A stretch of DNA of 16,224 nucleotides from a bacterium UBP17_UBA6191 (GTDB taxonomy: Bacteria; Muiribacteriota; UBA6191): NCBI GenBank assembly GCA_002422125.1, contig DITF01000319.1, forward strand, positions 1 through 16,224, given 5' to 3'. Under the pieces are notes generated by a model, which worked only from the letters and a program-made list of their open reading frames with translations, was not told where the DNA came from and did not search any database. The position numbers and the translations under genes were made by a program. Positions 1-8,184 of the stretch are shown here, piece after piece. How positions within the stretch are numbered: position 1 is the stretch's first letter; each line of letters starts with the position of its first letter.

Positions 1-261
1 GATCCCAAAGACCGTATACCAGTATTATGTTTTTATCTGTATTTTAAGACTGCCAAAGGCCGTAATGAGTTTGTTAAGGCCGTAGCACCTTTGGGTTATG
101 AGCTGATTGAAAAGATTCCAGCCAACAAGGATGCCGGAGTTACTGCCGGGGTGGTGTTAAAGGCTGATCTTGGTTTTGATAGTCAGGATCAGTATGAGGC
201 CCAGCTAGAGCCAATTGCCAAGGAATATGGGGGCTATTACGATGGAATGGAGCAGGTTTAA
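1..261 (+). CDS. RraB-family protein, C-terminal fragment
   Basis: The frame is open from the first base and ends in TAA at 259-261, giving 86 residues of a protein whose start lies outside the window. The visible part has an alpha/beta pattern: a FYLYF strand, a helix beginning TAKGRNEFVKAV, a GYELIEKI strand, and the ending AKEYGGYYDGMEQV. The closing GG.YDG motif is typical of the RraB / DUF1260-like family. In E. coli RraB binds RNase E and alters its activity, but many family members outside the enterics have no tested function, so that role is only a family analogy here. It reads towards pgk with a 93-base gap. No hairpin terminator was seen in that gap, so read-through is possible. Family call moderately sure; function unknown. 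Confidence 0.6.
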   Translation, partial: DPKDRIPVLCFYLYFKTAKGRNEFVKAVAPLGYELIEKIPANKDAGVTAGVVLKADLGFDSQDQYEAQLEPIAKEYGGYYDGMEQV

Positions 262-354
262 AGCCTGAGTAGAGGCCATCAGAACAAAAATACACGGGTG
301 CACTGGCTATAGATGGTTCAATAGTGCTATTTTTCTTCCACTAAAGGAGAGGCC

Positions 355-1530
355 ATGAAAACCAAAAACACTCTGGAGTCTTTGAAACTGGACGGAAAAA
401 TTGTATTTGTTCGGGCTGATCTGAATGTTCCGATTAAGGACGGAAAAATTACGGATGAAACCCGCATTCAGGCAAGCATGCAAACCATTGAATATCTGTT
501 GATGAAAAACTGCACCGTACTTTTGACATCCCATCTGGGTAGACCCAAAGGCGGATTTGAGGAAAAGTACAGCCTAAAGCCTGTGGCCACCAGAATTCAG
601 GAAATTTTACATGAGCCTGTGGTTTATGTGAAAGACTGTATTGGGGATGAGGTCAAAAAGACCCTGGAAAAATTTAAGGGTAAGGCCTCAGTTTTGGTTC
701 TGGAAAATCTCAGATTTTATCCACAAGAAGAAAAAAATGATCCTGAGTTTGCTAAAGAATTAGCAAAGCATGCAGACTTTTACATCAATGATGCCTTTGG
801 CACAGCTCACAGGGCCCATGCCTCAACCCATGGGATTGTGGCTCATTTGCCATCAGCCCCAGGGTTTCTTCTCAAAAAAGAAATTGATTATCTAGGGTCT
901 GTATTTCAAAATCCAAAACGCCCTCTGATCACTGTATTGGGTGGCTCTAAAGTGTCTAGCAAGCTGTCGGTTCTTAAGGCCCTTTTGGAAGCATCGGATA
1001 AGGTGCTAGTTGGTGGTGGCATGGCCTTTACCTTCTTTAAGGCTCAAGGGCTGGAGATTGGAAAATCTCTTTGTGAAGATGAGTTTTTGGAAGAAGCCAG
1101 AAATCTGATGAAACAATATGGGGAGAAACTTGTTCTGCCTGTGGATGCCAGAATCACGGACAAGGTTTCTGAAGGCCAAACTGTTGAGGTGGTAAATTGC
1201 TCAAACATTCCCGCAGATATGTTGGGTGTGGATATAGGGCCAGCCACCGAAAAACTATATTATTCACATCTCAAATCGGCTCAGACAGTTTTGTGGAATG
1301 GGCCCATGGGAATTTTTGAAATTGCCGAGTTTGCCAATGGAACCAAAAGCATTTGTGAATACATGGCTGAGTTAAAAAACTGCATCACAATTGTAGGCGG
1401 TGGTGACTCTGTGGCTGCCGTGACCCAGATGGGATATGAAAGCAAAATGTCGCATATTTCTACTGGTGGCGGAGCATCTCTGGAATTCTTAGAAGGCAAA
1501 ACCCTACCGGGAGTGGCTGCTTTAATGTAA
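355..1530 (+). CDS. pgk: Phosphoglycerate kinase
   Basis: Cytoplasmic glycolytic enzyme that interconverts 1,3-bisphosphoglycerate + ADP and 3-phosphoglycerate + ATP. The 391-residue length is normal for bacterial Pgk. Visible landmarks are the N-terminal substrate-binding signature FVRADLNVP (residues 18-26), TSHLGRPKGG (58-67) that contacts the phosphoglycerate, a glycine-rich GGGMAFTFFKA segment in the nucleotide domain, and the C-terminal VGGGDSVAAV and STGGGASLEFLEG loops. The ATG at 355 follows an excellent Shine-Dalgarno sequence, AAAGGAGA at 343-350. Unlike many bacteria, no gap (GAPDH) or tpi gene is adjacent: the upstream neighbour is an RraB-like gene and the downstream neighbour is convergent. 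Nothing looks truncated or atypical. Confidence 0.97.
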   Translation: MKTKNTLESLKLDGKIVFVRADLNVPIKDGKITDETRIQASMQTIEYLLMKNCTVLLTSHLGRPKGGFEEKYSLKPVATRIQEILHEPVVYVKDCIGDEVKKTLEKFKGKASVLVLENLRFYPQEEKNDPEFAKELAKHADFYINDAFGTAHRAHASTHGIVAHLPSAPGFLLKKEIDYLGSVFQNPKRPLITVLGGSKVSSKLSVLKALLEASDKVLVGGGMAFTFFKAQGLEIGKSLCEDEFLEEARNLMKQYGEKLVLPVDARITDKVSEGQTVEVVNCSNIPADMLGVDIGPATEKLYYSHLKSAQTVLWNGPMGIFEIAEFANGTKSICEYMAELKNCITIVGGGDSVAAVTQMGYESKMSHISTGGGASLEFLEGKTLPGVAALM

Positions 1531-1548
1531 GTGCCTATTGTGGCATTT
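1529..1548. terminator. Weak hairpin between convergent pgk and L,D-transpeptidase
   Basis: AAGTGCC (1529-1535) can pair with GGCATTT (1542-1548) around a 6-base loop, with one G-T wobble. It overlaps the pgk stop codon and lies in the 33-base gap between two convergent genes. This is where a bidirectional terminator would be expected. The stem is short and the T-run is inside the stem, so the call is tentative. Confidence 0.3.
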
Positions 1549-1563
1549 CCAATCAAAATGGAT

Positions 1564-3243
1564 TTAGCGGTCGGTTACAGCATCCGATGGATGTTTGTAA
1601 TCGACCAGAATCCCAGAGCCACGATAATAATACCCATTGGATTCAATATCTTGATAATCATAGGGATTATCCAAGGCCAGAAGCTTGGTTGAATTTCCTT
1701 CCCAAGAAATCTCTCTGGTGACATAAAATTTACGCACTGCGGTACCAGCCTCACACAAGTTTTTGACTTTCTCGATATCGCTATTCTGGGAGCGGATACA
1801 ACCATGAGATCCTGGGGCCAATCGGATGGCAGCCCAATCAATCAGGGCATAACCAATGGTTCCATGAATATACTGGGCATGTCTGTCATTGAGTTTGGCT
1901 GTCCACTTCCCAAAGGCCGCCTTTAATGGCTCTTTATCCCAAGCTGGATAGTCCTGATTGCTGTAATTTTCGTGCCAGGAAAGGATCCTAAAATCACCGA
2001 CTCTAGTTTTAGAGTTATCTCCGGCTCGATTATCTTTATGCTCTGGATGTCCAATCACTACTCGGTAGTCTAATAAAATGCCCTCATCATCAAAGACCTG
2101 CAAGTAAGAACCGGGTAAATTCACCATGATTCTTGGCTTACCTGAAACTTCTCTGTCTGAACTATTTTTTGTATCCCGCTTGGTCTGAATACAGGCTACG
2201 GCATCTTTGATAGAGGTAGAAACTTGGCCACCACAGGCCCGTAGAAGAGTGGTAGAGTTCATCATTTTAAGCAAGGCTAAATAATCATTTCTTAAAACAT
2301 CATCTGACTCATTTAAAAGCTCTTGAGCATATTCGCGAGCCAGTTCGGAATCATCACGAAACACACCTCTTAAGGACCCGCGAAAATCACTGAGCCGCAG
2401 GCGAAGAGGAGATATCTCCTTTTGGGTGAAAAAAACCTTGATTGCCAGCAAATCGACGACCTTGAGACGGTGATGCAAACGAGCAACTAAATCGGATTGA
2501 GCTTGATAATCTAACACCAGGTTTTGGGCACTGCCTTCTGTGGTTTCTGAATGTAAAAAAGAAGAGGCAATCCAACCAACCGTACCTTCGGCTAAACGAA
2601 TGTGAACAAAATCAAGTTCGGCCATTCGCGCAGACTGCCCTTCTGTAATTGACCCAACTTGAGTTCCTGCCCCGGGTTCACTCTGAGCCTCACAATTTTT
2701 GGTAAAACGAGCCTCAGACTCAGCATAATCCTGATGAATATATCCCGTTACCTGATCGGCAAATTTTACCTGCATTCTGTCACCAACACGGGACAGAAGT
2801 TCAAAGGTAATGCCGCCATTGACCTGCTTAATTACACTAGCATCGGCCTCTGGCCCGGATCTCACATTTAAGGCTGTGACCCCAGGTCTAATTCTGAAGG
2901 CATTTTTCTCAACACAGGACTCCTGAACATAGGCCGTCTCACCATCATGCACAATTAAGACAAATCCTGGTTTGGAAGACAAAACTTCAAACTGGACTCC
3001 TGAATCGATTTGTTTGAGAATCCGGGCTTCCCTTGAAGGTTTTTGCCGGACATTGAGCTTTGTCACCCCGGCACGCAATCCACCAAATATGGAAGAATTA
3101 GGTGGGCTCGCATTTCTTGGAGCCGCTTCTGTAGCAGGTTTTTGATCATCGGAAGACCACAAACCACTAAAAAAATCAAAAATTCCCGCCCCTGTAAGAC
3201 TGGGGATTAAAAAAAGAGCTACCGCTAAAAACAGGGACTTCAT
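1564..3243 (-). CDS. SH3-repeat L,D-transpeptidase (YkuD domain)
   Basis: Exported peptidoglycan L,D-transpeptidase that probably cross-links or modifies murein in the periplasm through a catalytic cysteine. With the ATG at 3243 the protein has 559 residues. A Sec signal peptide occupies about residues 1-19 (MKSLFLAVALFLIPSLTGAG). Three SH3b-like repeats follow (about 57-111, 119-174 and 179-232); the first two contain the hallmarks GVTKLNVRQKPS and GVTALNVRSGP. A helical linker (about 245-350) leads to the YkuD domain (about 370-510) with H460-G461 and the active-site motif SHGCIR (479-484, nucleophile C482). A GTG at 3258 in frame would add five residues. I prefer 3243 because it begins directly with the signal peptide, but neither start has a convincing ribosome binding site. 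It is convergent with pgk and divergent from a second L,D-transpeptidase. Confidence 0.9.
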   Translation of the reverse strand: MKSLFLAVALFLIPSLTGAGIFDFFSGLWSSDDQKPATEAAPRNASPPNSSIFGGLRAGVTKLNVRQKPSREARILKQIDSGVQFEVLSSKPGFVLIVHDGETAYVQESCVEKNAFRIRPGVTALNVRSGPEADASVIKQVNGGITFELLSRVGDRMQVKFADQVTGYIHQDYAESEARFTKNCEAQSEPGAGTQVGSITEGQSARMAELDFVHIRLAEGTVGWIASSFLHSETTEGSAQNLVLDYQAQSDLVARLHHRLKVVDLLAIKVFFTQKEISPLRLRLSDFRGSLRGVFRDDSELAREYAQELLNESDDVLRNDYLALLKMMNSTTLLRACGGQVSTSIKDAVACIQTKRDTKNSSDREVSGKPRIMVNLPGSYLQVFDDEGILLDYRVVIGHPEHKDNRAGDNSKTRVGDFRILSWHENYSNQDYPAWDKEPLKAAFGKWTAKLNDRHAQYIHGTIGYALIDWAAIRLAPGSHGCIRSQNSDIEKVKNLCEAGTAVRKFYVTREISWEGNSTKLLALDNPYDYQDIESNGYYYRGSGILVDYKHPSDAVTDR

Positions 3244-3286
3244 ATCTGTTCTACGCACAGGCAGCCGGAAATGTTGCTGAATCTGC

Positions 3287-3292
3287 TATACT
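3287..3292 (+). promoter_or_regulatory. Extended -10 element, predicted leaderless start of 3299 gene
   Basis: TATACT preceded by TGC (the TGn extended -10 pattern) lies exactly 6 bases before the ATG at 3299. The expected +1 is therefore the A of the start codon. No Shine-Dalgarno sequence and no clear -35 hexamer are present. It sits in the 55-base gap between two divergent genes. Confidence 0.55.
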
Positions 3293-3298
3293 TCCTGC

Positions 3299-3970
3299 AT
3301 GAGATTTCTGAATGTTTTTTTGATCCTTTATTTTACACCAACTCTTGTAATGGCCTGCACTCCAGACCGAACTTTTAGCCTGGAACCCTTGCTCTACAAG
3401 ACTATATATCCAGGCATCCCCTTACCAAAATTTAATGTATGTGACATTACCAGCAGTACAAAACATAAACTGATATTTCTTATCTCTCAAAAAACGCTTT
3501 TATGGTATCAGGATAATAAGTTGTTTAAGCAAATGACGGCTGTTTCTGGGCGCGGATCACAAGCCGATAAACAAAAAGAAGGCGATCAGACAACCCCGCT
3601 AGGTCTTTTTTATATCACTCACAAGAATCAAAACAGCAGTTTTTATAGAAGCCTTGGTATTAGCTATCCCAATGAAGAAGATGCTTCCCGTGGATTAAAA
3701 GCCGGTTTAATCAATCTGAAACAGTTTCAGGCTATTCGCAATGCCATCAAAGAGAAAAGAACTCCGCCTCAGGACACTGGGCTTGGTAGCCACATCATGC
3801 TTCATGGAGAACCAAATTCTCTCAATTCTCTGGATTTTCTGGGCCGGCTAAAATCCAAAGCCCTGTCAATGATGGACTGGACCAATGGCTGTGTGGCCGT
3901 GAGTAACGAAGATATGCTTCCCTTATTTGAAAATGTGGAAGTCCAATCTTCCATAACAATTTTACCCTGA
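3299..3970 (+). CDS. L,D-transpeptidase, YafK/ErfK-like, probable lipoprotein
   Basis: Second YkuD-fold enzyme, 223 residues, predicted to act on peptidoglycan in the periplasm. The N-terminus is hydrophobic and ends at LVMAC (residues 16-20), a fair lipobox with C20 as the lipidated residue, though only one positive charge precedes it. The catalytic domain contains GDQTTPLGLFYI (95-106), SLGISYPN (118-125), the conserved HGEP (H169) and WTNGCVAV (194-201), with C198 as the presumed nucleophile. The TxGC form of the active site is typical of the YafK/COG3034 branch, unlike the SHGC form of its divergent neighbour. The start has no Shine-Dalgarno sequence but a perfectly placed -10 element. 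The flavoprotein gene follows after a short gap, so the two may be co-transcribed. Confidence 0.88.
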   Translation: MRFLNVFLILYFTPTLVMACTPDRTFSLEPLLYKTIYPGIPLPKFNVCDITSSTKHKLIFLISQKTLLWYQDNKLFKQMTAVSGRGSQADKQKEGDQTTPLGLFYITHKNQNSSFYRSLGISYPNEEDASRGLKAGLINLKQFQAIRNAIKEKRTPPQDTGLGSHIMLHGEPNSLNSLDFLGRLKSKALSMMDWTNGCVAVSNEDMLPLFENVEVQSSITILP

Positions 3971-3998
3971 GATCATGAACAGGCTCAGAAAGGACATC

Positions 3999-5381
3999 AT
4001 GGTTCAGAAGATAAAAACCGCCATTATTGGTACAGGAACCGCCGGATTAAATGCTTACAGAGCGGTGAAATCCTTGGGTAAAACCATTTTGATTGAAGGT
4101 GGGCGCTACGGAACTACCTGTGCCAGAGTTGGTTGTATGCCCTCTAAACTTCTGATCGCCGCAGCCGATGCTGCCCATCATGCTGAAATTGCCCCTCAGT
4201 TTGGGGTCCATCCTAAAAACATCGCAATTGATGGGGCTCAGGTAATGGATAGAGTCAAGCGGGAAAGGGATCGTTTTGTCGGATTTGTATTAGAATCGGT
4301 GGATAACATTCCCTCAGAAGATAAACTAGTGGGTAGTGCAGAGTTTATCGCCCCCATGACCTTAAAAGTAGGCGATCAGATCCTGGAGGCCGAAAGAATT
4401 ATCATTGCCACCGGCTCGCGCACGGTTTATCCAGAATACCTAAAACCCGTGATGGCCAGAGTTATTAGCAATGAGGAAGTATTTTACTGGAATGACCTGC
4501 CTAAATCCCTCTTAGTCATCGGTACCGGAGTGATTGGGCTGGAATTGGCTCAGGCCCTGCATCGGCTTGGAGTTCGTGTCACCGTAATGGGACGGGGAGG
4601 ACGAATCGGGATTTTTTCCGATCCTGTCCTTCGTCAATATACCGCTGAACACCTGGAAAAAACCATGGATTTTGTAGCTAACGGGAAGTTAAAAGATTTA
4701 CGCATAGAGGGAGATCAGGTATTGGGCTTAATAAGTCGCAATGGTTCTGAATTTCAGGAGGATAGTTGGGATTACATACTCTGTGCCGCAGGTAGAGTTG
4801 CCAATCTAGATTCTTTAAATCTGGCCGCTAGTGGTCTAGGTCTTGATAAACAGGGTCAGCCTCACTTTAGCCGACAAACGCTGCAATGTGGTAGCCAGCC
4901 GGTGTTTCTGGCCGGGGATGTGACCAATGAACTACAACTCTTGCATGAGGCCGCCGATGAGGGACGACATGCTGGGCTTAATGCTCTTCACTATCCCAAC
5001 CTAAGTGAAATTAAGCGAAGAAGTCCCTTAAATATTGCTTTTACGGACCCACAGATGGTGGTCTCGGGCCAAGCCTATTCCGAGCTGGTGCCAGAGTCCT
5101 TTGCCACGGGAAGAGTAAGTTTTGAGAATCAGGGCCGAAGTCGCATTATGCTGGTAAATCATGGGCTTATGCATGTCTATGGAGATAAAGAATCGCACAG
5201 ATTTTTAGGGGCTGAGATTTATGGACCCCAAGCCGAACATCTAGGACACCTTCTATCCTGGTCCCATCAGATGAAGCTCACGATCCCGGAAATGTTGGCC
5301 ATGCCCTTTTACCATCCTGTAATTGAAGAAGGGTTGCGCACAGCCTTAAAAGACTTGGAGAGCAAACTACAATTGATTTAA
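3999..5381 (+). CDS. Dihydrolipoyl dehydrogenase-like flavoprotein disulfide reductase
   Basis: FAD- and NAD(P)-dependent oxidoreductase of the class I pyridine nucleotide-disulfide family. From the ATG at 3999 it has 460 residues. The FAD-binding GTGTAG is at 11-16, the redox-active disulfide is CARVGC (C41, C46) followed by MPSK, the NAD(P)-binding GTGVIG is at 175-180, and the second FAD motif is LAGDV (304-308). The C-terminal dimerisation domain ends with FYHPVIEEGL, where H439 and E444 match the catalytic His-Glu pair. An in-frame ATG at 3975 lacks a ribosome binding site, while 3999 follows AGAAAGGA (3987-3994), so I chose 3999. No pyruvate or 2-oxoglutarate dehydrogenase genes are nearby, so the real substrate (lipoamide, glutathione, mycothiol-like thiol or other) cannot be assigned. 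It converges on the next gene with a 4-base overlap of stop codons. Confidence 0.88.
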   Translation: MVQKIKTAIIGTGTAGLNAYRAVKSLGKTILIEGGRYGTTCARVGCMPSKLLIAAADAAHHAEIAPQFGVHPKNIAIDGAQVMDRVKRERDRFVGFVLESVDNIPSEDKLVGSAEFIAPMTLKVGDQILEAERIIIATGSRTVYPEYLKPVMARVISNEEVFYWNDLPKSLLVIGTGVIGLELAQALHRLGVRVTVMGRGGRIGIFSDPVLRQYTAEHLEKTMDFVANGKLKDLRIEGDQVLGLISRNGSEFQEDSWDYILCAAGRVANLDSLNLAASGLGLDKQGQPHFSRQTLQCGSQPVFLAGDVTNELQLLHEAADEGRHAGLNALHYPNLSEIKRRSPLNIAFTDPQMVVSGQAYSELVPESFATGRVSFENQGRSRIMLVNHGLMHVYGDKESHRFLGAEIYGPQAEHLGHLLSWSHQMKLTIPEMLAMPFYHPVIEEGLRTALKDLESKLQLI

Positions 5382-6334
5382 CTTGTTTCCTTGAGCTTGT
5401 GGAATCGGGCAATAAAAAAACCCTCACACAAGGCACTGGGTGAGGCCTTGATACATACATCAGGCTTAACAAAATCGGTCGTGACTACGGGTAAAAGATG
5501 AGGGAACTCCAACCGTAGTGGCTGAAGTGTCATGTCTTTATAGTTTTTCAAAAACCAATCCACCATCAATTCGTTCTCTTCCTGGGCCAGAGTACAGGTA
5601 GAATACACCAGAATTCCTCCCGTTTTTAATGCCTCATAAGCGGAGCGGAGCAATCGCCTTTGTAATCTGGCGTGTTCACGAATATTCTTTTCCGACCAAA
5701 AGGCAAAACTTCTGCCTGAGGACACCTGAATACGCCCTTCCGCTGAACAAGGAGCATCCAGCAATATTTTATCAAAATAGGCCGGTTTTTCTGATCCGAT
5801 CTGGGCTCCATCACCTAATCTGGTCTGAGCAATCAATACTCCCTGTCTCTCAAGGTTAAATTTTAAGCGTTCGTGGCGAATTTCGTTTAGTTCGTTGGCT
5901 AAAATCTCTCCTTGATTATTCATTGCTGCGGCTATCTGGGTTGTTTTGGAACCTGGGGCCGCCGTCATATCCAACACTTTATCCCCCGGTTGTGGGTTCA
6001 AAAATAACACTGGCATCTGGGAAGATAAACCCTGTAGATAAATTCTTCCATCCGTATAGGCATTCCATGACTCCACCCAGTTTTCACGGCGATTTTTTAA
6101 TACAATGGCCTCAGGAAAAACCGGAATCCTCTGTACTTGAACCGCTTGCTTCTGCAAATCTTCAAGGATATCGCGCACCGTGGCTTTGAGGGTATTCACT
6201 CGAAGTACAGTGTGCCTTTCCTCCATAAATCCCCGTAGAATTTTCTCCATCAGGGGCTGGGAATACTCAGACTGCAACCGCATTAACAAATCTTCTGGAA
6301 GGCGGCGGCGAGCCGCCTGAAAACTAATACTCAT
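5378..6334 (-). CDS. RsmB/NOP2-family RNA cytosine-C5 methyltransferase
   Basis: SAM-dependent enzyme that methylates C5 of a cytosine in RNA, probably rRNA. From the ATG at 6334 it has 318 residues. LRVNTLK (44-50) is the usual N-terminal RNA-binding signature of this family. The SAM-binding motif is DMTAAPGSK (122-130), motif IV is DAPCSAEGR (193-201, C196), and motif VI is YSTCTLAQEENE (244-255) with C247 as the expected covalent catalyst. It lacks the N-terminal NusB domain of classical RsmB and is shorter than RsmF, so the exact target base cannot be named. The reading frame stays open further upstream, but those residues would overlap the divergent gene and look non-coding. The start used lacks a Shine-Dalgarno sequence. 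Confidence 0.92.
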   Translation of the reverse strand: MSISFQAARRRLPEDLLMRLQSEYSQPLMEKILRGFMEERHTVLRVNTLKATVRDILEDLQKQAVQVQRIPVFPEAIVLKNRRENWVESWNAYTDGRIYLQGLSSQMPVLFLNPQPGDKVLDMTAAPGSKTTQIAAAMNNQGEILANELNEIRHERLKFNLERQGVLIAQTRLGDGAQIGSEKPAYFDKILLDAPCSAEGRIQVSSGRSFAFWSEKNIREHARLQRRLLRSAYEALKTGGILVYSTCTLAQEENELMVDWFLKNYKDMTLQPLRLEFPHLLPVVTTDFVKPDVCIKASPSALCEGFFIARFHKLKETS

Positions 6335-6343
6335 GATTGTTTG

Positions 6344-6349
6344 ATTATC
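6344..6349 (-). promoter_or_regulatory. Candidate -10 element for the RNA methyltransferase
   Basis: On the minus strand GATAAT preceded by TGT (TGn) lies 9 bases before the ATG at 6334. A normal +1 would leave a leader of only about 3 bases. There is no Shine-Dalgarno sequence. The spacing differs from the 6-base rule seen at other starts, so this is less certain. Confidence 0.35.
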
Positions 6350-6370
6350 ACATAATTTTGATTTTCGTTG

Positions 6371-6376
6371 TATCAT
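6371..6376 (+). promoter_or_regulatory. -10 element, predicted leaderless start of 6383 gene
   Basis: TATCAT is followed by CAAAAC (6 bases) and the ATG at 6383, placing the predicted +1 on the start codon. There is no Shine-Dalgarno sequence. The position also argues against an in-frame TTG start at 6368, which would begin upstream of the predicted transcript. Confidence 0.5.
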
Positions 6377-6382
6377 CAAAAC

Positions 6383-7297
6383 ATGAAAAAAGACTCCTAT
6401 TTTTTTTATGACAATCATGAGTTTGAGTGGGATCGGGTTCTGAACGATGAAGAACGCAAAAAAATTGGGGATACCTGGTTTCGTACCGATACCCTGGATG
6501 CCTGGAGGCATCAAAGAATGCGCGCACCCCTTCAGGCCATTATTGAAGCCGATAAAGAAGCCTCATGGCTAACTATAGGCGATGGAAGATATGGAACCGA
6601 TGCCAACTTTTTGATCCGCAATGGGGCCAAAAAAGTTCATGCCAGTGATCTGTTTGACAGGTTATTAAAAATAGGCCATGAAAAGGGTTTTATACAGGAC
6701 TATTCTGCTCAAAATGCCGAGGACTTAACCTTTGAGGATAACTCCTTTGATTACATTTACTGTAAAGAGTCCTTTCACCATTTACCCAGGCCCTATGCCG
6801 CCCTCTATGAAATGTTTCGGGTAGCCAAAAAGGCCGTGATTCTCACCGAACCCCGAGATACAACCATTGAAAAAAGCGTTATGCCGCAAATCCGCGACTT
6901 AGCCAAACGAATTCTGGGTAAAGAGATTAAACCATCCCACAATTTTGAGCCCGTGGGCAACTATGTGTATACCATTTCTGAGCGGGAAATCGAAAAATTT
7001 ATGCTGGGAATGCACTATACAGAGGTGGCGTTTATTGGCTGTAACGATGCTTACCAACCTGGTGTAGAGTTTATTCCCACCGATTCTTTAGATCCTGAGC
7101 ACATTAAGACCCGAGATAAACTATTTGCTTCCATAGAAAAACAGGATTCCCTTTGCCGTCGTCGCCTTCGCAGTACTGGAATTCTGACCGCTGCCATGTT
7201 TAAGTCAAAGCTATCTGATGAGCTTGCATTGAATCTGAAAACACATGGGTGGACCGTAAAAACTCTGCCCACAAATCCATATCTGAAAAAAAGTTAA
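6383..7297 (+). CDS. Class I SAM-dependent methyltransferase, substrate unknown
   Basis: 304 residues from the ATG at 6383. A Methyltransf_11-like Rossmann domain spans about residues 45-160. WLTIGDGRYGTDA (62-74) is a variant of the usual SAM motif I, followed by ASDL (87-90) for the ribose-binding acidic residue, NAEDLTFEDNSFDYIYCKES (111-130), then FHHLPRPYAALYEMFRVAKKA. This is the typical layout of small-molecule or lipid methyltransferases. The C-terminal 140 residues carry no motif I recognise, and the substrate cannot be inferred. It is transcribed away from the RNA methyltransferase and converges on the DUF58 gene with a 5-base gap. The in-frame TTG at 6368 would add five residues but is disfavoured by the -10 position. 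Confidence 0.85.
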   Translation: MKKDSYFFYDNHEFEWDRVLNDEERKKIGDTWFRTDTLDAWRHQRMRAPLQAIIEADKEASWLTIGDGRYGTDANFLIRNGAKKVHASDLFDRLLKIGHEKGFIQDYSAQNAEDLTFEDNSFDYIYCKESFHHLPRPYAALYEMFRVAKKAVILTEPRDTTIEKSVMPQIRDLAKRILGKEIKPSHNFEPVGNYVYTISEREIEKFMLGMHYTEVAFIGCNDAYQPGVEFIPTDSLDPEHIKTRDKLFASIEKQDSLCRRRLRSTGILTAAMFKSKLSDELALNLKTHGWTVKTLPTNPYLKKS

Positions 7298-7302
7298 AAG
7301 CC

Positions 7303-8184
7303 TTATCGCCCCCGTTGAGCCTGCAAAAGCAGTTGCACCACGGTTTTATTACAATCTTGGGAGGAATCGGCAAACAAATAGCGAAATGCATATTTTTTGG
7401 CTATTTTTTCCACCATGGCCAAGTGCTCCTGCAGGGTTTGTTCGTAGGCACTGAGTAAATGAGTCCCAATATCAATTTCCATCTCCTTCTCGGTTTCCAT
7501 ATCTTTGAGTGCGTGAAATCCGCGTAAATCAGGCCGAATTTCTTCGGGAGACAATACCTGTATGACATTGACATCAAAACCGAAATAGGCCAGTTTCTTA
7601 AAAGCCGTATCCAAGACTTCTTCTTCAAAGAAAAAATCAGAGACTAAAAACAAGATCCCCCTGCGTCTCTCTCTCTGTAAAAAATCTTCCACGGCTTGCA
7701 GAAGTTTTGATTCTCGCGCTGGTCGTAGAGACTGCAAATGCTGAACAAGCCGAGGATACTGCCCAAGGCCTATACAAAGGGGAGCAGAGGTCAAAAGCTG
7801 CTGACCAAAGGGATAAGTATGTACCATATCCTTGGAAGCCAAAGCCACATAGGAAGTGGCGGCTGCAAACTGCAACATAAAATCCCACTTGGAAGGGCTT
7901 CCAAAACTCATGGAACGGGACAGATCAAGCATCTGAAAAATATGCTGGTTCTCTTCATTGTAAAAAATTTTAACAAAAAAGCTATCAAGGCGACCCCATA
8001 CATTCCAGTCAATAAATCGAATGTCATCCCCAGGGTTATATTCTTTATAATCCTTAAATTCCACAGAGTGGCCTTTGCGGATCGTTTTTCGCTCACCAAT
8101 TCTCTGTCCGGGAAATTTATGCTTGGAGATCAGGCTTAATCGCTTTAACCCCTTAAGGAACTCAGGGCTTTGCAAATTTTTCAT
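7303..8184 (-). CDS. DUF58 protein with vWA-like fold
   Basis: 293 residues, no transmembrane segment. The DUF58 signature is clear: GHSVEFKDYKEYNPGDD (38-54) followed by RFIDWNVWGRLDS (56-68) and the conserved downstream E78. A von Willebrand A-like MIDAS motif DLSRS (87-91) follows, then a VSDFFFEEE strand/loop (181-189). DUF58 proteins normally sit in operons with a MoxR-type AAA+ ATPase and membrane-anchored BatA/BatB vWA proteins, in systems linked to aerotolerance and envelope stress. No MoxR or BatA is present here. The start codon overlaps the stop of the upstream acidic membrane protein (TAATG), indicating translational coupling. That suggests the two products work together at the inner membrane, which is an inference. 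Confidence 0.88.
   Translation of the reverse strand: MKNLQSPEFLKGLKRLSLISKHKFPGQRIGERKTIRKGHSVEFKDYKEYNPGDDIRFIDWNVWGRLDSFFVKIFYNEENQHIFQMLDLSRSMSFGSPSKWDFMLQFAAATSYVALASKDMVHTYPFGQQLLTSAPLCIGLGQYPRLVQHLQSLRPARESKLLQAVEDFLQRERRRGILFLVSDFFFEEEVLDTAFKKLAYFGFDVNVIQVLSPEEIRPDLRGFHALKDMETEKEMEIDIGTHLLSAYEQTLQEHLAMVEKIAKKYAFRYLFADSSQDCNKTVVQLLLQAQRGR

Noticed and set aside
5378..6334. Naming the RNA methyltransferase rsmB
   Set aside because: It lacks the N-terminal NusB-like domain of RsmB, so the target nucleotide cannot be inferred.
6335..6514. N-terminal extension of the RNA methyltransferase to 6514
   Set aside because: The extension overlaps the divergent methyltransferase gene, has no family similarity, and the family signature fits a start at 6334.
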